In this document: positions 32,524-42,271 of the stretch, one piece after another
Layout: each line of letters opens with the position of its first letter
How positions within the stretch are numbered: the stretch's first letter is position 1
DNA from: Nocardioides kribbensis
GTDB lineage: Bacteria > Actinomycetota > Actinomycetes > Propionibacteriales > Nocardioidaceae
Reading direction: 5' to 3'
Assembly: GCF_015070375.1 (NCBI RefSeq)
Contig: NZ_JADCLL010000005.1
Coordinates: 1-64,000 of the forward strand
DNA: 64,000 nucleotides
Position numbers and translations under genes: made by a program
Notes under the pieces: model-generated
Told to the model about the DNA's origin: nothing
Databases searched by the model: none
What the model saw: only the letters and a program-made list of their open reading frames with translations

Positions 32524-33698
32524 CGGTAGGTCAGTGCGTCGAGGTAGGTCTCGACGTTGCGCCGGGTCTCCGACAGCGCGTCGCCGCCGAACTTCTCCAG
32601 CAGCGCCTCGGCCACGACGAGGGCGACCATGGCCTCCGCGACGATGCCGGCGGCCGGCACGGCGCAGACGTCGGAGCGCTGGTGGTGGGCCACCGCCTCC
32701 TCGCCGGTGGCGACGTCGACGGTGCGCAGCGCGCGGGGCACGGTGGCGATCGGCTTCATGGCCGCGCGCACGCGCAGCACCTCGCCGGTGGTCATGCCGC
32801 CCTCGGTGCCCCCGGAGCGGCCGCTCGTGCGGCGGATGCCCTCGGGGGTGGGCACGATCTCGTCGTGGGCCAGCGACCCGGGGGTGGCGGCCAGGGCGAA
32901 GCCGTCGCCGACCTCGACGCCCTTGATGGCCTGGATGCCCATGAGCGCTCCGGCCAGGCGCGAGTCGAGGCGCCGGTCCCAGTGGACGTGGGAGCCCAGG
33001 CCCGGCGGGAGTCCGTGCACGACCACCTCGACGACGCCGCCGAGGGTGTCGCCGTCCTTGTGGGCCTGGTCGATCCGCGCCACCATCGCCTCGCTCGTCG
33101 CAGGGTCGAGGCAGCGCACGGGGTCGGCGTCGAGGCGCTCGAGGTCGCCCTCACCCGGCCACAGCCCGTCGGGGGCGCGCACGCCGCCGAGCTCGATGAC
33201 GTGGGAGAGGATGGTGGCACCGCAGGCCTGGGCCAGGAAGTTGCTGGCCACGCGGCCGAGCGCGACCCGGGCGGCGGTCTCGCGGGCCGAGGCCCGCTCC
33301 AGGATCGGGCGGGCGTCGGGGAAGTCGTACTTCTGCATGCCCGCCAGGTCGGCGTGACCGGGACGGGGCCGGGTGAGCGGCGCGTTGCGGGCCAGCGAGG
33401 CCAGCTCCTCGGCGTCGACCGGGTCGGCCGACATGACCTTCTCCCACTTGGGCCACTCGGTGTTGCCGACGATGATCGCGACCGGTCCGCCCTGGGTCTC
33501 CCCGTGGCGCACGCCACCGGTGATCGTCACCTGGTCCTGCTCGAACTTCATCCGCGCGCCGCGGCCGTAGCCGAGACGGCGGCGGGCCAGGGAGTCGGCG
33601 ATGTCGTCGCTCGTGACCTGGACGTGGGCGGGGAGCCCCTCCAGGACGGCGACCAGGGAGGGGCCGTGGGACTCGCCCGCGGTGAGCCAACGCAGCAT
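32520..33698 (-). CDS. aroC: Chorismate synthase
   Basis: Final shikimate step, making chorismate from EPSP with reduced FMN as cofactor. I start at the ATG at 33698 (392 residues) because GGAGA stands 8 nt upstream and the family begins [12 protein letters not shown]; the in-frame extension to 33722 has no support. Signatures: [58 protein letters not shown] and [20 protein letters not shown]. Confidence 0.98.
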   Translation of the reverse strand: MLRWLTAGESHGPSLVAVLEGLPAHVQVTSDDIADSLARRRLGYGRGARMKFEQDQVTITGGVRHGETQGGPVAIIVGNTEWPKWEKVMSADPVDAEELASLARNAPLTRPRPGHADLAGMQKYDFPDARPILERASARETAARVALGRVASNFLAQACGATILSHVIELGGVRAPDGLWPGEGDLERLDADPVRCLDPATSEAMVARIDQAHKDGDTLGGVVEVVVHGLPPGLGSHVHWDRRLDSRLAGALMGIQAIKGVEVGDGFALAATPGSLAHDEIVPTPEGIRRTSGRSGGTEGGMTTGEVLRVRAAMKPIATVPRALRTVDVATGEEAVAHHQRSDVCAVPAAGIVAEAMVALVVAEALLEKFGGDALSETRRNVETYLDALTYR

Positions 33699-33776
33699 GA
33701 CGGCAGTCTCCCACGGCGCCACGCGGGGCCGACGACCCCCGTCGCGTCCCGAGACCGGCCCCGCAGCGCTCCCGCG

Positions 33777-34646
33777 TCAGCGCAGCAGGGCGTCGATCAC
33801 GGCGGGTCCGGTCAGCACGCCGATCAGCGCGCCCACCACCATGAACGGCCCGAAGGGGTAGGCGGCCCTGAGGAGGGCGCGGTCGCGGCGCACGAGGGCG
33901 AGCAGGAGACCCGGCAGGCCGAAGACGAGGAAGCCGGCGTAGACGCCGACGACGAGCTCGGCGACGCCGAGGCGGCCGAGCACGAGCCCGAGCAGCGCGG
34001 CCAGGCGCACGTCGCCGAAGCCCATGCCGGCGGAGTGCACGGCCCACAGCAGCCAGTAGAGCGAGCGCGCGACGAGCAGGCCGACGCCCGCGCGCAGGAC
34101 CGCGTCGTGCTCGCCGGTGACCGCCCACTCCCCCAGCGCGAGCAGCACCAGCGCGCCGGTCGCCGGGAGCACGAGGCGCGAGGGCAGCAGGCGGGTGTGG
34201 CCGTCGACGTAGGCCAGGGCGACGCACAGCGGCACGACCGGCAGCGCGTAGGCCAGGGCCCACGCGGTGTCCTCGGTCAGCCCGTCACCGAGCACGGCAC
34301 GGGCGACCAGCCCGCCGGCCATGGCGGAGACGAGGGCCACCCACGGGCCCAGGTGGGGACGTGCCGCGAGGTCGACGTAGAGCGGCTTGGGCGGCTCGGC
34401 GGGCCGGGCGACGCTCGCGGGTCCGGACCCGGCGGTCGGCCCGTGCGGGGCCTCCGCGCCCACGAGGGTCCCGGTCGCTGCACCGGCGGCGGGATCGGCA
34501 GGGGGATCCGCAGGGGGATCCGCGGCTGACGCGGGCGCGGGGGGCTCGGGCAGCGCCCGGATCAGCGCGGGCACGCCCAGCCCGGCGAGACCGCAGCCCA
34601 GGGCGGCGAGGGCCACGACGAGGAGCTCGGCCGCGGCGTCGCTCAC
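33777..34646 (-). CDS. Prepilin peptidase (A24 family), lacking the N-terminal methylase domain
   Basis: Integral-membrane aspartic peptidase of the PilD/TadV type, 289 residues from the GTG at 34646 that overlaps the aroE stop. Both catalytic aspartates are visible: Asp148 in YVDGHTRLLP and Asp212 in GMGFGDVRLA. The N-terminal cytoplasmic methylase region with its CxxC pairs is missing. Instead, after TM1 (residues 8-30), there is a disordered Ala/Pro/Asp loop (about 31-90) containing DPPADPPADP. No pilin or tad genes are in the window, so its substrate is elsewhere. Its place inside an aro operon is known in actinobacteria. Confidence 0.9.
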   Translation of the reverse strand: MSDAAAELLVVALAALGCGLAGLGVPALIRALPEPPAPASAADPPADPPADPAAGAATGTLVGAEAPHGPTAGSGPASVARPAEPPKPLYVDLAARPHLGPWVALVSAMAGGLVARAVLGDGLTEDTAWALAYALPVVPLCVALAYVDGHTRLLPSRLVLPATGALVLLALGEWAVTGEHDAVLRAGVGLLVARSLYWLLWAVHSAGMGFGDVRLAALLGLVLGRLGVAELVVGVYAGFLVFGLPGLLLALVRRDRALLRAAYPFGPFMVVGALIGVLTGPAVIDALLR

Positions 34647-35482
34647 GCCGGTGCCCGCGCGGCGAGCGCGGCCGCGCCCGCGGCGCGCATGACGTCGACG
34701 GGGCCGGGACGTCCGGTCATGAACTCCACCTGGAGGGCGGCCTGGTGCACCAGCAGGTCGAGGCCGGTCACCAGCACCGTGCCGTCGGCGGTGGCCGCGG
34801 CCGCGGCGAGCGGCGTCGGCCACGGGTCGTAGACGACCTCGAAGACGACCGGCGTGGCGGCCCAGCGCAGCACCAGGTCGGGGGTCTGGGCGGCCGCGGG
34901 CACCGTGGAGACCACCAGCTCGGCGGGGCCGACCTCCTCGGCCGGCGTGGTGAGGGGCAGCACCCTCACGTGGGCCCCGCCGGGGTGGCGGCGGATCGCG
35001 TCGACCGTCTCGGCGGCGCGCTCCGGGGTGCGCGCGAGCACCACGACCTCGCGGGCGCCCAGCTCGCAGGCGGCGAGCCCGGTGGACGCGGCCGTGGCGC
35101 CCCCGCCGAGCACGACGGCCCGGGCCACCTCGCCGTCCCACCGCTCACGCACCGCCGCGACGGCGCCGGGGAGGTCGGTGTTGTCGGCGCGCAGCCGGGG
35201 CTCGTCGACCAGCAGGGTGTTGGCGGCGCCGACCAGCCGGGCCCGCTCGGTGACCTCGCCGCGGGCGCCGACGGCCAGGGCCATCACCTCGCGCTTGAGC
35301 GGCATCGTGAGCGACAGCCCGCGCCACGAGTCGTCGAGGCCCGCGAGCACCTCCGGCAGCGTGCCGGAGGCGACGCGCACGGCCTCGTAGGTCCAGTCCA
35401 GGCCGAGCGCGGCGTAGGCCGCGCGGTGCAGGACGGGTGAGAGCGAGTGACCGACGGGGTCGCCGACGACGGCGCAGCGCAT
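34643..35482 (-). CDS. aroE: Shikimate dehydrogenase
   Basis: Reduces 3-dehydroshikimate to shikimate with NADPH. The 279-residue protein has the substrate-binding SLSP (residues 13-16), catalytic Lys63 in SLTMPLKREV and Asp103 in ADNTDLPG, and the nucleotide loop VVLGGGATAAST. The usual GGAGGAxxA loop is slightly altered (GGGATAAS). Starts 10 bp after mltG and overlaps the prepilin peptidase gene. Confidence 0.97.
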   Translation of the reverse strand: MRCAVVGDPVGHSLSPVLHRAAYAALGLDWTYEAVRVASGTLPEVLAGLDDSWRGLSLTMPLKREVMALAVGARGEVTERARLVGAANTLLVDEPRLRADNTDLPGAVAAVRERWDGEVARAVVLGGGATAASTGLAACELGAREVVVLARTPERAAETVDAIRRHPGGAHVRVLPLTTPAEEVGPAELVVSTVPAAAQTPDLVLRWAATPVVFEVVYDPWPTPLAAAAATADGTVLVTGLDLLVHQAALQVEFMTGRPGPVDVMRAAGAAALAARAPA

Positions 35483-35492
35483 CCGGGACGCC

Positions 35493-36758
35493 TCAGCAGC
35501 GGTCGGACTGGGTGGCGCAGTACTCGTCGAACTCCGCCTCGTAGACCAGGAACTCGTCGTAGGTATCGGCGAACTTGGTCTCCCCGGTGCGCAGGTCGAC
35601 CGTGACGTAGTAGAGCCAGTCGCCCTCGGCCGGCGCGGCGGCCGCCGCGATGGCGGCGTCGCCGGGCGCCTCGATCGGGGTCGGCGGCAGGCCGGGCTGC
35701 TCGTAGGTGTTGTAGGGCGAGTCGGCCACCGAGGCGATCTCGTCGGTGGTGAGGCGGGCGATGCCCGACTCCCCGAGGGCGTAGTTGACCGTGGCGTCGA
35801 TCTGCAGCAGACCGGCGGTCTCGTCGTTGTCGGGGCTGAGCCGGTTGTAGATGACCCGTGCCACCTTGGGCATGTCGTCGCCGCGGCCCTCGGCCTCGAC
35901 GAGGCTGGCGATGGTCATCAGCTCCTGGGGGCTGATGCCGAGCCGCTCGGCCGAGGCCTCGAGGTCGGCGTCGTCGGCGGCCTGGCGCCACCGGGTGAGC
36001 ATCGCCTGCACCATGCCCTCGGCGTCCTCGCGCGGCGCGAAGGCGTAGGTCGAGGGGAAGAGGTAGCCCTCGGGGTTGCCCTCGGCGTAGTCGGGCAGCC
36101 CGAGGTCGGCGAGCAGGCGCCGGTCGTCGAGCACGGCCTCGAGCTCGGCGGTGGTGACCTTGGTCTGCTCGGCCAGGATCGCGACGATGTCGACGACGCG
36201 CAGGCCCTCGGGGATGGTGACGGAGTCGGTGATGACGTTGGCCGGGTCGACGAGCACGTCGATGGCGTCGGCCGAGGACATCTCCTCTTTGAGCCGGTAG
36301 AAGCCGGCTTGGATGGCCGCGGAGTCGGGGTTGTCGGTGGCCGCACCGACGCAGGCGTCGACCGAGGCCACGACGCCCTCGTCCTTGAGGTTGCGGCAGA
36401 TCTGGGTGGAGCTGTCGCCGGAGGCGACCTCGAACTGCACGCGCCCCGAGCCGGGGCCCTCGAAGTCCTCGGGGTCGCTGAACTGGTCGGCGATGAAGCT
36501 GCTCGCCCGGTCGTAGACCAGGTAGCCGCCGCCCACGAGCACGGCCAGCGCCACCAGCACCGCGAGGCAGCCGGGCAGGCGGCTGCGCTTCTTGCGACGG
36601 CGCCCGCCGAGGTCGGGGGCGCTGCTCAGCGGCAGCGGGGAGTCGTCGTGCTCGGGCTGCTCGGGCTGCTCGGGGTACGCCGCTGCGTGGGCCGCACCGT
36701 CGTCCGGGGCCGCGTCCCTGGGGGCGCCGTCCGCGGGGTCGCGGTCGTGCTCACTCAT
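35493..36758 (-). CDS. mltG: Endolytic murein transglycosylase MltG (YceG)
   Basis: Membrane-anchored enzyme that cuts nascent peptidoglycan strands and sets their length. From the ATG at 36758 (421 residues; GAGGAG ribosome site inside the ruvX end) it has a disordered acidic cytoplasmic part (about 1-50), one TM (LPGCLAVLVALAVLVGGGYL), a LysM-like part, and the YceG catalytic domain with the Glu motif SLVEAEGRGDDMPKVARV and TYAFAPREDAEG. It overlaps ruvX by 8 bp. The ruvX-mltG-aroE order is conserved in actinobacteria. Confidence 0.96.
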   Translation of the reverse strand: MSEHDRDPADGAPRDAAPDDGAAHAAAYPEQPEQPEHDDSPLPLSSAPDLGGRRRKKRSRLPGCLAVLVALAVLVGGGYLVYDRASSFIADQFSDPEDFEGPGSGRVQFEVASGDSSTQICRNLKDEGVVASVDACVGAATDNPDSAAIQAGFYRLKEEMSSADAIDVLVDPANVITDSVTIPEGLRVVDIVAILAEQTKVTTAELEAVLDDRRLLADLGLPDYAEGNPEGYLFPSTYAFAPREDAEGMVQAMLTRWRQAADDADLEASAERLGISPQELMTIASLVEAEGRGDDMPKVARVIYNRLSPDNDETAGLLQIDATVNYALGESGIARLTTDEIASVADSPYNTYEQPGLPPTPIEAPGDAAIAAAAAPAEGDWLYYVTVDLRTGETKFADTYDEFLVYEAEFDEYCATQSDRC

Positions 36759-37245
36759 GCTGCTCCTCGACGTCGTCACCGAGGAGCTCGCCGGGAGGGT
36801 TCCCGGTGGCGCGCTCGGTGTCCAGTGCGTGCTGCAAGATCAGCACCGCCGCGGCCTGGTCGACCACGGACCGCTGCTTGGGGCCCTTGCGGACGCCCCC
36901 TGGGCTGCCGCGCAGCATAGCCTCCGCCGACACGGTGGTGAGCCGCTCGTCGACCAGCCTCACCCGCACCGGGGCCACACGGCGGGCCAGCGTCGCCGCC
37001 CACGCCCGGGTCTTGGCCGCGGCCGGACCCTCCCCGCCCGACAGCGACCGCGGCAGGCCGGCGACCACCTCGAGCACCTCGGAGTCCTCGCCGATCTCGG
37101 CGATGATGGCAGCCAGGCGGGACAGGTCGCCCCGGCCCCGCTTGACCGTCTCCACCGGCGTGGCCAGGAAGCCGGTCGGGTCGCTGCGGGCGACGCCGAT
37201 CCGGGCGTCGCCCGGATCGATGCCGAGCCTGACTCCGTGGCGCAC
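36751..37245 (-). CDS. ruvX: Putative pre-16S rRNA nuclease RuvX/YqgF
   Basis: RNase H-fold nuclease implicated in maturing the 16S rRNA 5' end. The 164-residue protein starts RLGIDPGDARIGVARSD with the first catalytic Asp and has GLPRSLSGGEGPAA, VRLVDERLTTVSAE with the Glu, and SVVDQAAAVLILQ with the last Asp. It begins 3 bp after the alaS stop. Confidence 0.96.
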   Translation of the reverse strand: MRHGVRLGIDPGDARIGVARSDPTGFLATPVETVKRGRGDLSRLAAIIAEIGEDSEVLEVVAGLPRSLSGGEGPAAAKTRAWAATLARRVAPVRVRLVDERLTTVSAEAMLRGSPGGVRKGPKQRSVVDQAAAVLILQHALDTERATGNPPGELLGDDVEEQHE

Positions 37246-37248
37246 CGC

Positions 37249-39921
37249 TCAGGCCCCTGCCGTGCGGCCGACCTCGGCGACGACCAGGTCGAGGGCCTCG
37301 TCGACGCGGGAGGCGTCGGTGCCGCCGCCCTGCGCGACGTCGGCCTTGCCCCCGCCCTTGCCCCCGACCAGCGGGCCGACGGCGCGGACCAGGTCGTTGG
37401 CGGAGAGGCCGCGCTCGCGCGCGGCGTCGTTGGTGGCGGCGACGACGGCGACCTTGTCGTCGACGACACCGATCACGACCACCACGCCGGGCTCGCCCTG
37501 GGGCAGCCGGCCGCGCACGTCCATGGCCAGGGTGCGCGCGTCGCCGCCCCCGGCACCGTCGACCCGGTGGGCCACGACGTGCACCGGCCCGACCTGCCTG
37601 GCCTGTGCGGCGATGGTCTCGCCGCCGGCGAGGAGCTGGGCGAGCCGGGCCTTCTCGACCTCCTTCTCGGCGGCGCGCAGCCGCTCGACGAGGTCGCCGA
37701 CGCGTCCGACCAGGTCGTCGGGCCGGGTCTTGAGCAGGGTGGTCAGCTGGCCGACGACGTGGCGCTCGCGCGCGAGGTAGTCGAAGCCCTCGATGCCGGT
37801 GTGGGCCTCGATGCGGCGGTTGCCCGAGCCCACCGACGCCTCACCGGTCACCACGATCGTGCCGATCTGGGAGGAGTGGTCGACGTGGGTGCCGCCGCAC
37901 AGCTCGCGCGACCAGGGGCCGCCGATCTCGACGACACGGACCTTGGTGTTGTCGTAGGTCTCGCCGAAGAGCGCGATGGCGCCCCAGTCCTTGGCCTCGG
38001 GCAGGGTCATGTACTGCCAGCCCACAGGCAGGTCGGCGCGCAGCGCGGCGTTGGAGACCTGCTCGATCTGTCGGACCTGGTCGGGGTCGAGCGCGGTGGT
38101 CCAGCCGAAGTCGAGGCGCAGGTAGCCCGGGCGGTTGTAGGAGCCCGACTGCAGCGCCGAGGGGCCGAGCACCTCGCGCAGCGCGGCGTGGACCACGTGC
38201 GTGCCGGAGTGCGCCTGCCGCGCGCCGGTGCGCCAGGCGGGGTCGACGCGGGCGTGGAGGGTGGCGTCCTGCACCAGCTCGCCCTCGAGCACCCGCACCT
38301 GGTGGACGACGAGGCCGCGCACCGGGCGCTGGACGTCGAGCACCTCGAGCAGCGCACCGTCGGCGACGAGCCGGCCGGCGTCGGCGACCTGCCCTCCCGA
38401 CTCGGCGTAGAAGGGCGTGCGGTCGAGCACGACCTCGCCGACCTCGCCCTCGCGCAGCACCGGCACGCCGACGCCGCCGGCGAGCACCGCCAGGACGCGC
38501 GACTCGGTCTCGAGGGTCTCGTAGGCCAGCCACTCCGTGGGGCCGTGGCCGTCGAGGATGCCGCGGTAGACCCCGGTGTCGGCGTGCTGGCCCTTCTTGG
38601 AGCGCGCGTCGTCCTTGGCACGCTGGCGCTGCTCGCCCATGAGGGCGCGGAAGCCCTCCTCGTCGACGCTCAGCCCGGCCTCGGAGGCCATCTCCAGCGT
38701 CAGGTCGATCGGGAAGCCGTAGGTGTCGTGCAGCGCGAAGGCCTGGTCGCCGGCCAGGCGGGTGCCGCCGGCCTGCTTCACCTGGCCCGCGGCCAGGTCG
38801 AAGATGTGGGTGCCGGCCTGGAGGGTCTTGCGGAAGGCCTCCTCCTCGGCGAAGGCCACCCGGGAGATGCGGTCCCAGTCGGTGTGGAGGTCGGTGTAGG
38901 TCTCGCCCATCTTGTCGCGGCTGACCGGCATCAGCTCGGGCAGCGCCGGGTCCTCGTAGCCCAGCAGCCGCATCGAGCGCACGGCCCGCCGCAGCAGCCG
39001 GCGCAGCACGTAGCCGCGGGCCTCGTTGCCCGGGGTCACGCCGTCGCCGATGAGCATCATGCCGCTGCGCACGTGGTCGGCCACCACCCGGAAGCGCACG
39101 TCGTCGACCGGGTCGGCACCGTAGCGGCGCCCGGTGAGCTGCTCGGCCATCCGGATCACGGGGAACATGACGTCGATCTCGTACATGTTCTCGACGCCCT
39201 GGGTCATGAACGCGACGCGCTCGAGGCCCATGCCGGTGTCGATGTTCTTCTTCGGCAGCAAGCCGGCGATGTCGAAGTCCTCCTTCGAGCGCACCGCGGA
39301 GAGCTCGTCCTGCATGAAGACGAGGTTCCAGAACTCCAGGTAGCGGTCCTCGGCGGAGAAGTCGCCGTCGGCGCCGTAGGCGGGGCCGCGGTCGATGAGG
39401 ATCTCCGAGCACGGGCCACCGGGGCCGGGCACGCCCATCGACCAGTAGTTCTCCGACTTGCCCAGCCGCGCGATCCGGTCGTCGGGCAGTCCGGTGATCT
39501 TGCGCCACAGCGCGACGGCCTCGGGGTCGTCGACGTAGACGCTGGGGTAGAGCCTGGCCTCGTCGAAGCCCCAGCCGCCGTCGGACTGCGGCTTGGTGAC
39601 CAGGTCCCAGGCCAGCTCGATGGCCCGCTCCTTGAAGTAGTCGCCGAAGGAGAAGTTGCCGCACATCTCGAAGAACGTGCCGTGGCGGGTGGTCTTGCCG
39701 ACGTCCTCGATGTCGGGGGTGCGCACGCACTTCTGCACGCTGGTCGCCTTGTCGTAGGGCGGGGTCTCCTGGCCGAGGAAGTACGGCTTGAAGGGCACCA
39801 TGCCAGCGTTGACGAAGAGCAGGTTGGGGTCGTCGAGCAGCAGCGACGCCGACGGGACGGGGGTGTGGCCCGCGCGCTCGAAGTGCGCGAGGAACCTCCG
39901 GCGAATCTCCGCGGTCTCCAT
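37249..39921 (-). CDS. alaS: Alanyl-tRNA synthetase
   Basis: Charges tRNA(Ala). The full-length enzyme has 890 residues from the ATG at 39921, with an AGGAAGG ribosome site. Class II catalytic domain begins METAEIRRRFLAHFERAGHT; motif 2 region SVQKCVRTPDIEDVGKT; editing domain with SGTHVVHAAL and CGGTHVDHSSQIGTI zinc/hydrolytic sites; C-terminal DHHA1 domain with GGKGGGKADVAQGGG. The ATG overlaps the stop of the small upstream gene (TGATG). Confidence 0.98.
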   Translation of the reverse strand: METAEIRRRFLAHFERAGHTPVPSASLLLDDPNLLFVNAGMVPFKPYFLGQETPPYDKATSVQKCVRTPDIEDVGKTTRHGTFFEMCGNFSFGDYFKERAIELAWDLVTKPQSDGGWGFDEARLYPSVYVDDPEAVALWRKITGLPDDRIARLGKSENYWSMGVPGPGGPCSEILIDRGPAYGADGDFSAEDRYLEFWNLVFMQDELSAVRSKEDFDIAGLLPKKNIDTGMGLERVAFMTQGVENMYEIDVMFPVIRMAEQLTGRRYGADPVDDVRFRVVADHVRSGMMLIGDGVTPGNEARGYVLRRLLRRAVRSMRLLGYEDPALPELMPVSRDKMGETYTDLHTDWDRISRVAFAEEEAFRKTLQAGTHIFDLAAGQVKQAGGTRLAGDQAFALHDTYGFPIDLTLEMASEAGLSVDEEGFRALMGEQRQRAKDDARSKKGQHADTGVYRGILDGHGPTEWLAYETLETESRVLAVLAGGVGVPVLREGEVGEVVLDRTPFYAESGGQVADAGRLVADGALLEVLDVQRPVRGLVVHQVRVLEGELVQDATLHARVDPAWRTGARQAHSGTHVVHAALREVLGPSALQSGSYNRPGYLRLDFGWTTALDPDQVRQIEQVSNAALRADLPVGWQYMTLPEAKDWGAIALFGETYDNTKVRVVEIGGPWSRELCGGTHVDHSSQIGTIVVTGEASVGSGNRRIEAHTGIEGFDYLARERHVVGQLTTLLKTRPDDLVGRVGDLVERLRAAEKEVEKARLAQLLAGGETIAAQARQVGPVHVVAHRVDGAGGGDARTLAMDVRGRLPQGEPGVVVVIGVVDDKVAVVAATNDAARERGLSANDLVRAVGPLVGGKGGGKADVAQGGGTDASRVDEALDLVVAEVGRTAGA

Positions 39922-40301
39922 CAGCTGCCTTCCTGTCCTGGGTGGTGCCGGTCCGCGCTGGTCGCGCGGGCGGCGGTGTCGGTGCTCGGGTCTGTGGCGG
40001 TGCTCGTGCCGGTGCCTGTGCCGGTGGGGGTGTCGGCCGCCGGGTCCGCGACGGGCGGCGGAGCGCTGAGCTCCGGGCGGACGGCCCCCTGGAGGGCCCC
40101 GCCCACCCGGGCCCGCACGGCGGGCTCGGCGTCGGCGCGGCCCTGGGCGACCTCCTCGCGCAGGATCCGGGCCCCGACCACGGCGGCGCCGACCCGGTCG
40201 CGCATCCCGTCGACCGTGAGGGCCTCGGCCACGCGGCGCCCCCGCACCATGGCCCACACCCCGGCGCCGGCCCCTGCGGCGAACCACAGCCCCCGGCTCA
40301 T
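39921..40301 (-). CDS. Small DUF6167-like membrane-associated protein
   Basis: A 126-residue protein with an N-terminal hydrophobic stretch (LWFAAGAGAGVWAMV), a helical amphipathic middle (VGARILREEVAQGRADAEP) and a Thr/Ser/Gly/Ala-rich tail (TGTGTGTSTATD) from a degenerate repeat. Position directly upstream of alaS with a TGATG overlap and the RGLWFAAGAGAGVWAM start match the small protein conserved at this place in many actinobacteria (DUF6167). Function unknown; the coupling suggests it is co-translated with alaS. Confidence 0.75.
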   Translation of the reverse strand: MSRGLWFAAGAGAGVWAMVRGRRVAEALTVDGMRDRVGAAVVGARILREEVAQGRADAEPAVRARVGGALQGAVRPELSAPPPVADPAADTPTGTGTGTSTATDPSTDTAARATSADRHHPGQEGS

Positions 40302-40311
40302 GCGGCCCGCC

Positions 40312-40872
40312 TCACGCCGCGGGCTCCCGCGAGAGGTCGAGGCCGGCGCGCTGCCGGGCCTGCGCGGCGCGGCGCGCCTCCCGCTGGTCGGTGCGGCGCT
40401 GCTTGCGGGCGCGCTTGACCTCGCGGCGCATCTCCAGCCGCACGCGGTGGCGCACCTCGGGGCCGAGGGCGCGACGCACGCCGGCGGCCAGCGAGGCGGC
40501 CTGCACGACCGACTCGCGCAGCACGAGGTCGGCGAAGAGGGGCGCGTCGGGGCGGGCGGCCGGCGACGCGCCGTCCGCCCGTGCCGTGGTCTCGTCGACC
40601 GCGTCGTCGGCGCCGAGGTGGGTGATGACGAACTCCTCCTCCGCCGCCCGCGTCCGCGCCGGGGCGTCGAGGGCGACGAGACGGCGCTCCAGCAGCTCGA
40701 GGCGCTCGCGCAGCTGCGCGGTCGCCGTCCTCGCCTCCGCCTCGGCCCGCGCCGCGGAGCGTCGTACGCCGCGCAGCGCCAGGCCGGTCGCGACCAGGGC
40801 GGCGAGCAGCAGCACGCCCAGAGCGAGGACCACCGGCAGCGCCCACCCCGGCGTGCTCCACTGCTGCGTCAT
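40312..40872 (-). CDS. Single-pass membrane protein with coiled coil, unknown function
   Basis: A 186-residue protein from the ATG at 40872 (MTQQWSTPGWALPVV). It has one TM segment (about residues 8-30), an Ala/Glu/Arg coiled coil (RRSAARAEAEARTATAQLRE, then ERLELLERRLVAL), a variable middle with EEFVITHLGADDAVDE, and a strongly basic Arg/Lys/Gln C-terminus. The place next to alaS and the TM-plus-coiled-coil layout recall the DUF948 protein found there in other actinobacteria, but the sequence is not a clear match. The start at 40905 is possible but lacks a ribosome site. Confidence 0.7.
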   Translation of the reverse strand: MTQQWSTPGWALPVVLALGVLLLAALVATGLALRGVRRSAARAEAEARTATAQLRERLELLERRLVALDAPARTRAAEEEFVITHLGADDAVDETTARADGASPAARPDAPLFADLVLRESVVQAASLAAGVRRALGPEVRHRVRLEMRREVKRARKQRRTDQREARRAAQARQRAGLDLSREPAA

Positions 40873-40894
40873 GGTGACCGACCCTATCGCGGGG

Positions 40895-42271
40895 TCAGCG
40901 GCCACGAGCGCGGCCCCGCACCAGCCGCTTGATGCGCTCCCAGCGCTCCTTCACGGCGGCCTCGGCGCCGTGGTCGGTGGGCTGGTAGTAGCTGGCGTCG
41001 GCCACCACGTCGGGGGCGTACTGCTGCTCGGCGATGCCGAACGGGGCGTCGTGGGCGTAGACGTAGGACGTGCCGTGGCCCAGCTTCTTGGCGCCGCCGT
41101 AGTGCGCGTCGCGCAGGTGCGAGGGCACGGGCCCGATCCTGCCCGCCTTCACGTCCGCGCTCGCCGCGGCGATCGCGGTGGTGACGGCGTTGGACTTCGG
41201 GGCCACCGCCAGCGCGATCGTGGCGTGGGCGAGGTTGAGACCCGCCTCGGGCATGCCGATGAGCTGCACGGCCTGGGCGGCGGCCACCGCGGTGGTCAGC
41301 GCGGTCGGGTCGGCCAGGCCGATGTCCTCGCTGGCCAGGATGACCAGGCGCCGGGCGATGAAGCGCGGGTCCTCCCCCGCCTCCATCATCCGCGCCAGGT
41401 AGTGCAGCGCGGCGTCGGCGTCCGACCCGCGCACCGACTTGATGAAGGCGCTGGTGACGTCGTAGTGCTGGTCGCCCTGGCGGTCGTAGCGCACCGCGGC
41501 CCGGTCGACGGCGGTCTCGGCCGTCGCGAGGTCGACGACGCTCGTGCCCCGGGCGGCGGCGGCGCCGGTGGCCGCCTCGAGGTAGGTCAGCGAGCGCCGG
41601 GCGTCGCCGCCGGCGAGCCGCACGAGGTGGTCGAGGGCGTCGTCGTCGACGGTGAAGCGCCCGCCCAGCCCCCGCTCGTCGGTGAGCGCGCTGCCCATGA
41701 CCCCGCGCACGTCGTCGTCGCTCAGCGACTCCAGGCGCAGCAGCAGGCTGCGCGAGAGCAGCGGCGAGATGACGCTGAAGAAGGGGTTCTCCGTGGTCGC
41801 GGCGACCAGCGAGACCCAGCGGTTCTCCACCCCGGGCAGCAGGGCGTCCTGCTGGGCCTTGCTGAAGCGGTGCACCTCGTCGACGAAGAGCACCGTCTCC
41901 GCGCCGCCTCGGGCCAGCTCGGCGCGCGCGGCGTCGATGGCCGCGCGCACCTCCTTGACCCCGGCCGAGACCGCCGAGACCTCGACGAAGCGGCGGTCGG
42001 TGGACTGGCTGACGATGGAGGCGATCGTCGTCTTGCCCGTGCCGGGCGGCCCCCACAGCAGCAGCGACAGGGAGCGCTGGTCGTCGATCAGCTGGCGCAG
42101 CGGCGACCCGGGCTCGCGCAGCTGCTGCTGGCCGACCAGCTCGTCGAGCGTGCGCGGGCGCATCCGCACCGCCAGCGGCGCGGCCATGCCCTGCTGGGCC
42201 GACAGCGAGCCGCCGCCCCCTCGGGGAGGGGACGGCGGACCGGTGTCGAAGAGGCCCTCAGGCTCGGCCAA
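40895..42271 (-). CDS. rarA: Replication-associated recombination protein A (RarA/MgsA)
   Basis: AAA+ ATPase related to clamp loaders, acting at stalled replication forks. The 458-residue protein has Walker [16 protein letters not shown] (about 71-85), Walker [11 protein letters not shown], sensor 1 TTENPFFSV and the C-terminal tetramerisation domain starting [15 protein letters not shown]. It overlaps the last 14 bp of the upstream oppF-type gene on the same strand, so it may be read from that transcript. Confidence 0.96.
   Translation of the reverse strand: MAEPEGLFDTGPPSPPRGGGGSLSAQQGMAAPLAVRMRPRTLDELVGQQQLREPGSPLRQLIDDQRSLSLLLWGPPGTGKTTIASIVSQSTDRRFVEVSAVSAGVKEVRAAIDAARAELARGGAETVLFVDEVHRFSKAQQDALLPGVENRWVSLVAATTENPFFSVISPLLSRSLLLRLESLSDDDVRGVMGSALTDERGLGGRFTVDDDALDHLVRLAGGDARRSLTYLEAATGAAAARGTSVVDLATAETAVDRAAVRYDRQGDQHYDVTSAFIKSVRGSDADAALHYLARMMEAGEDPRFIARRLVILASEDIGLADPTALTTAVAAAQAVQLIGMPEAGLNLAHATIALAVAPKSNAVTTAIAAASADVKAGRIGPVPSHLRDAHYGGAKKLGHGTSYVYAHDAPFGIAEQQYAPDVVADASYYQPTDHGAEAAVKERWERIKRLVRGRARGR

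Noticed and set aside
36592..40932. A 1446-codon plus-strand open frame opposite ruvX and alaS
   Set aside because: Same shadow effect; alaS and ruvX on the minus strand have full motif sets.
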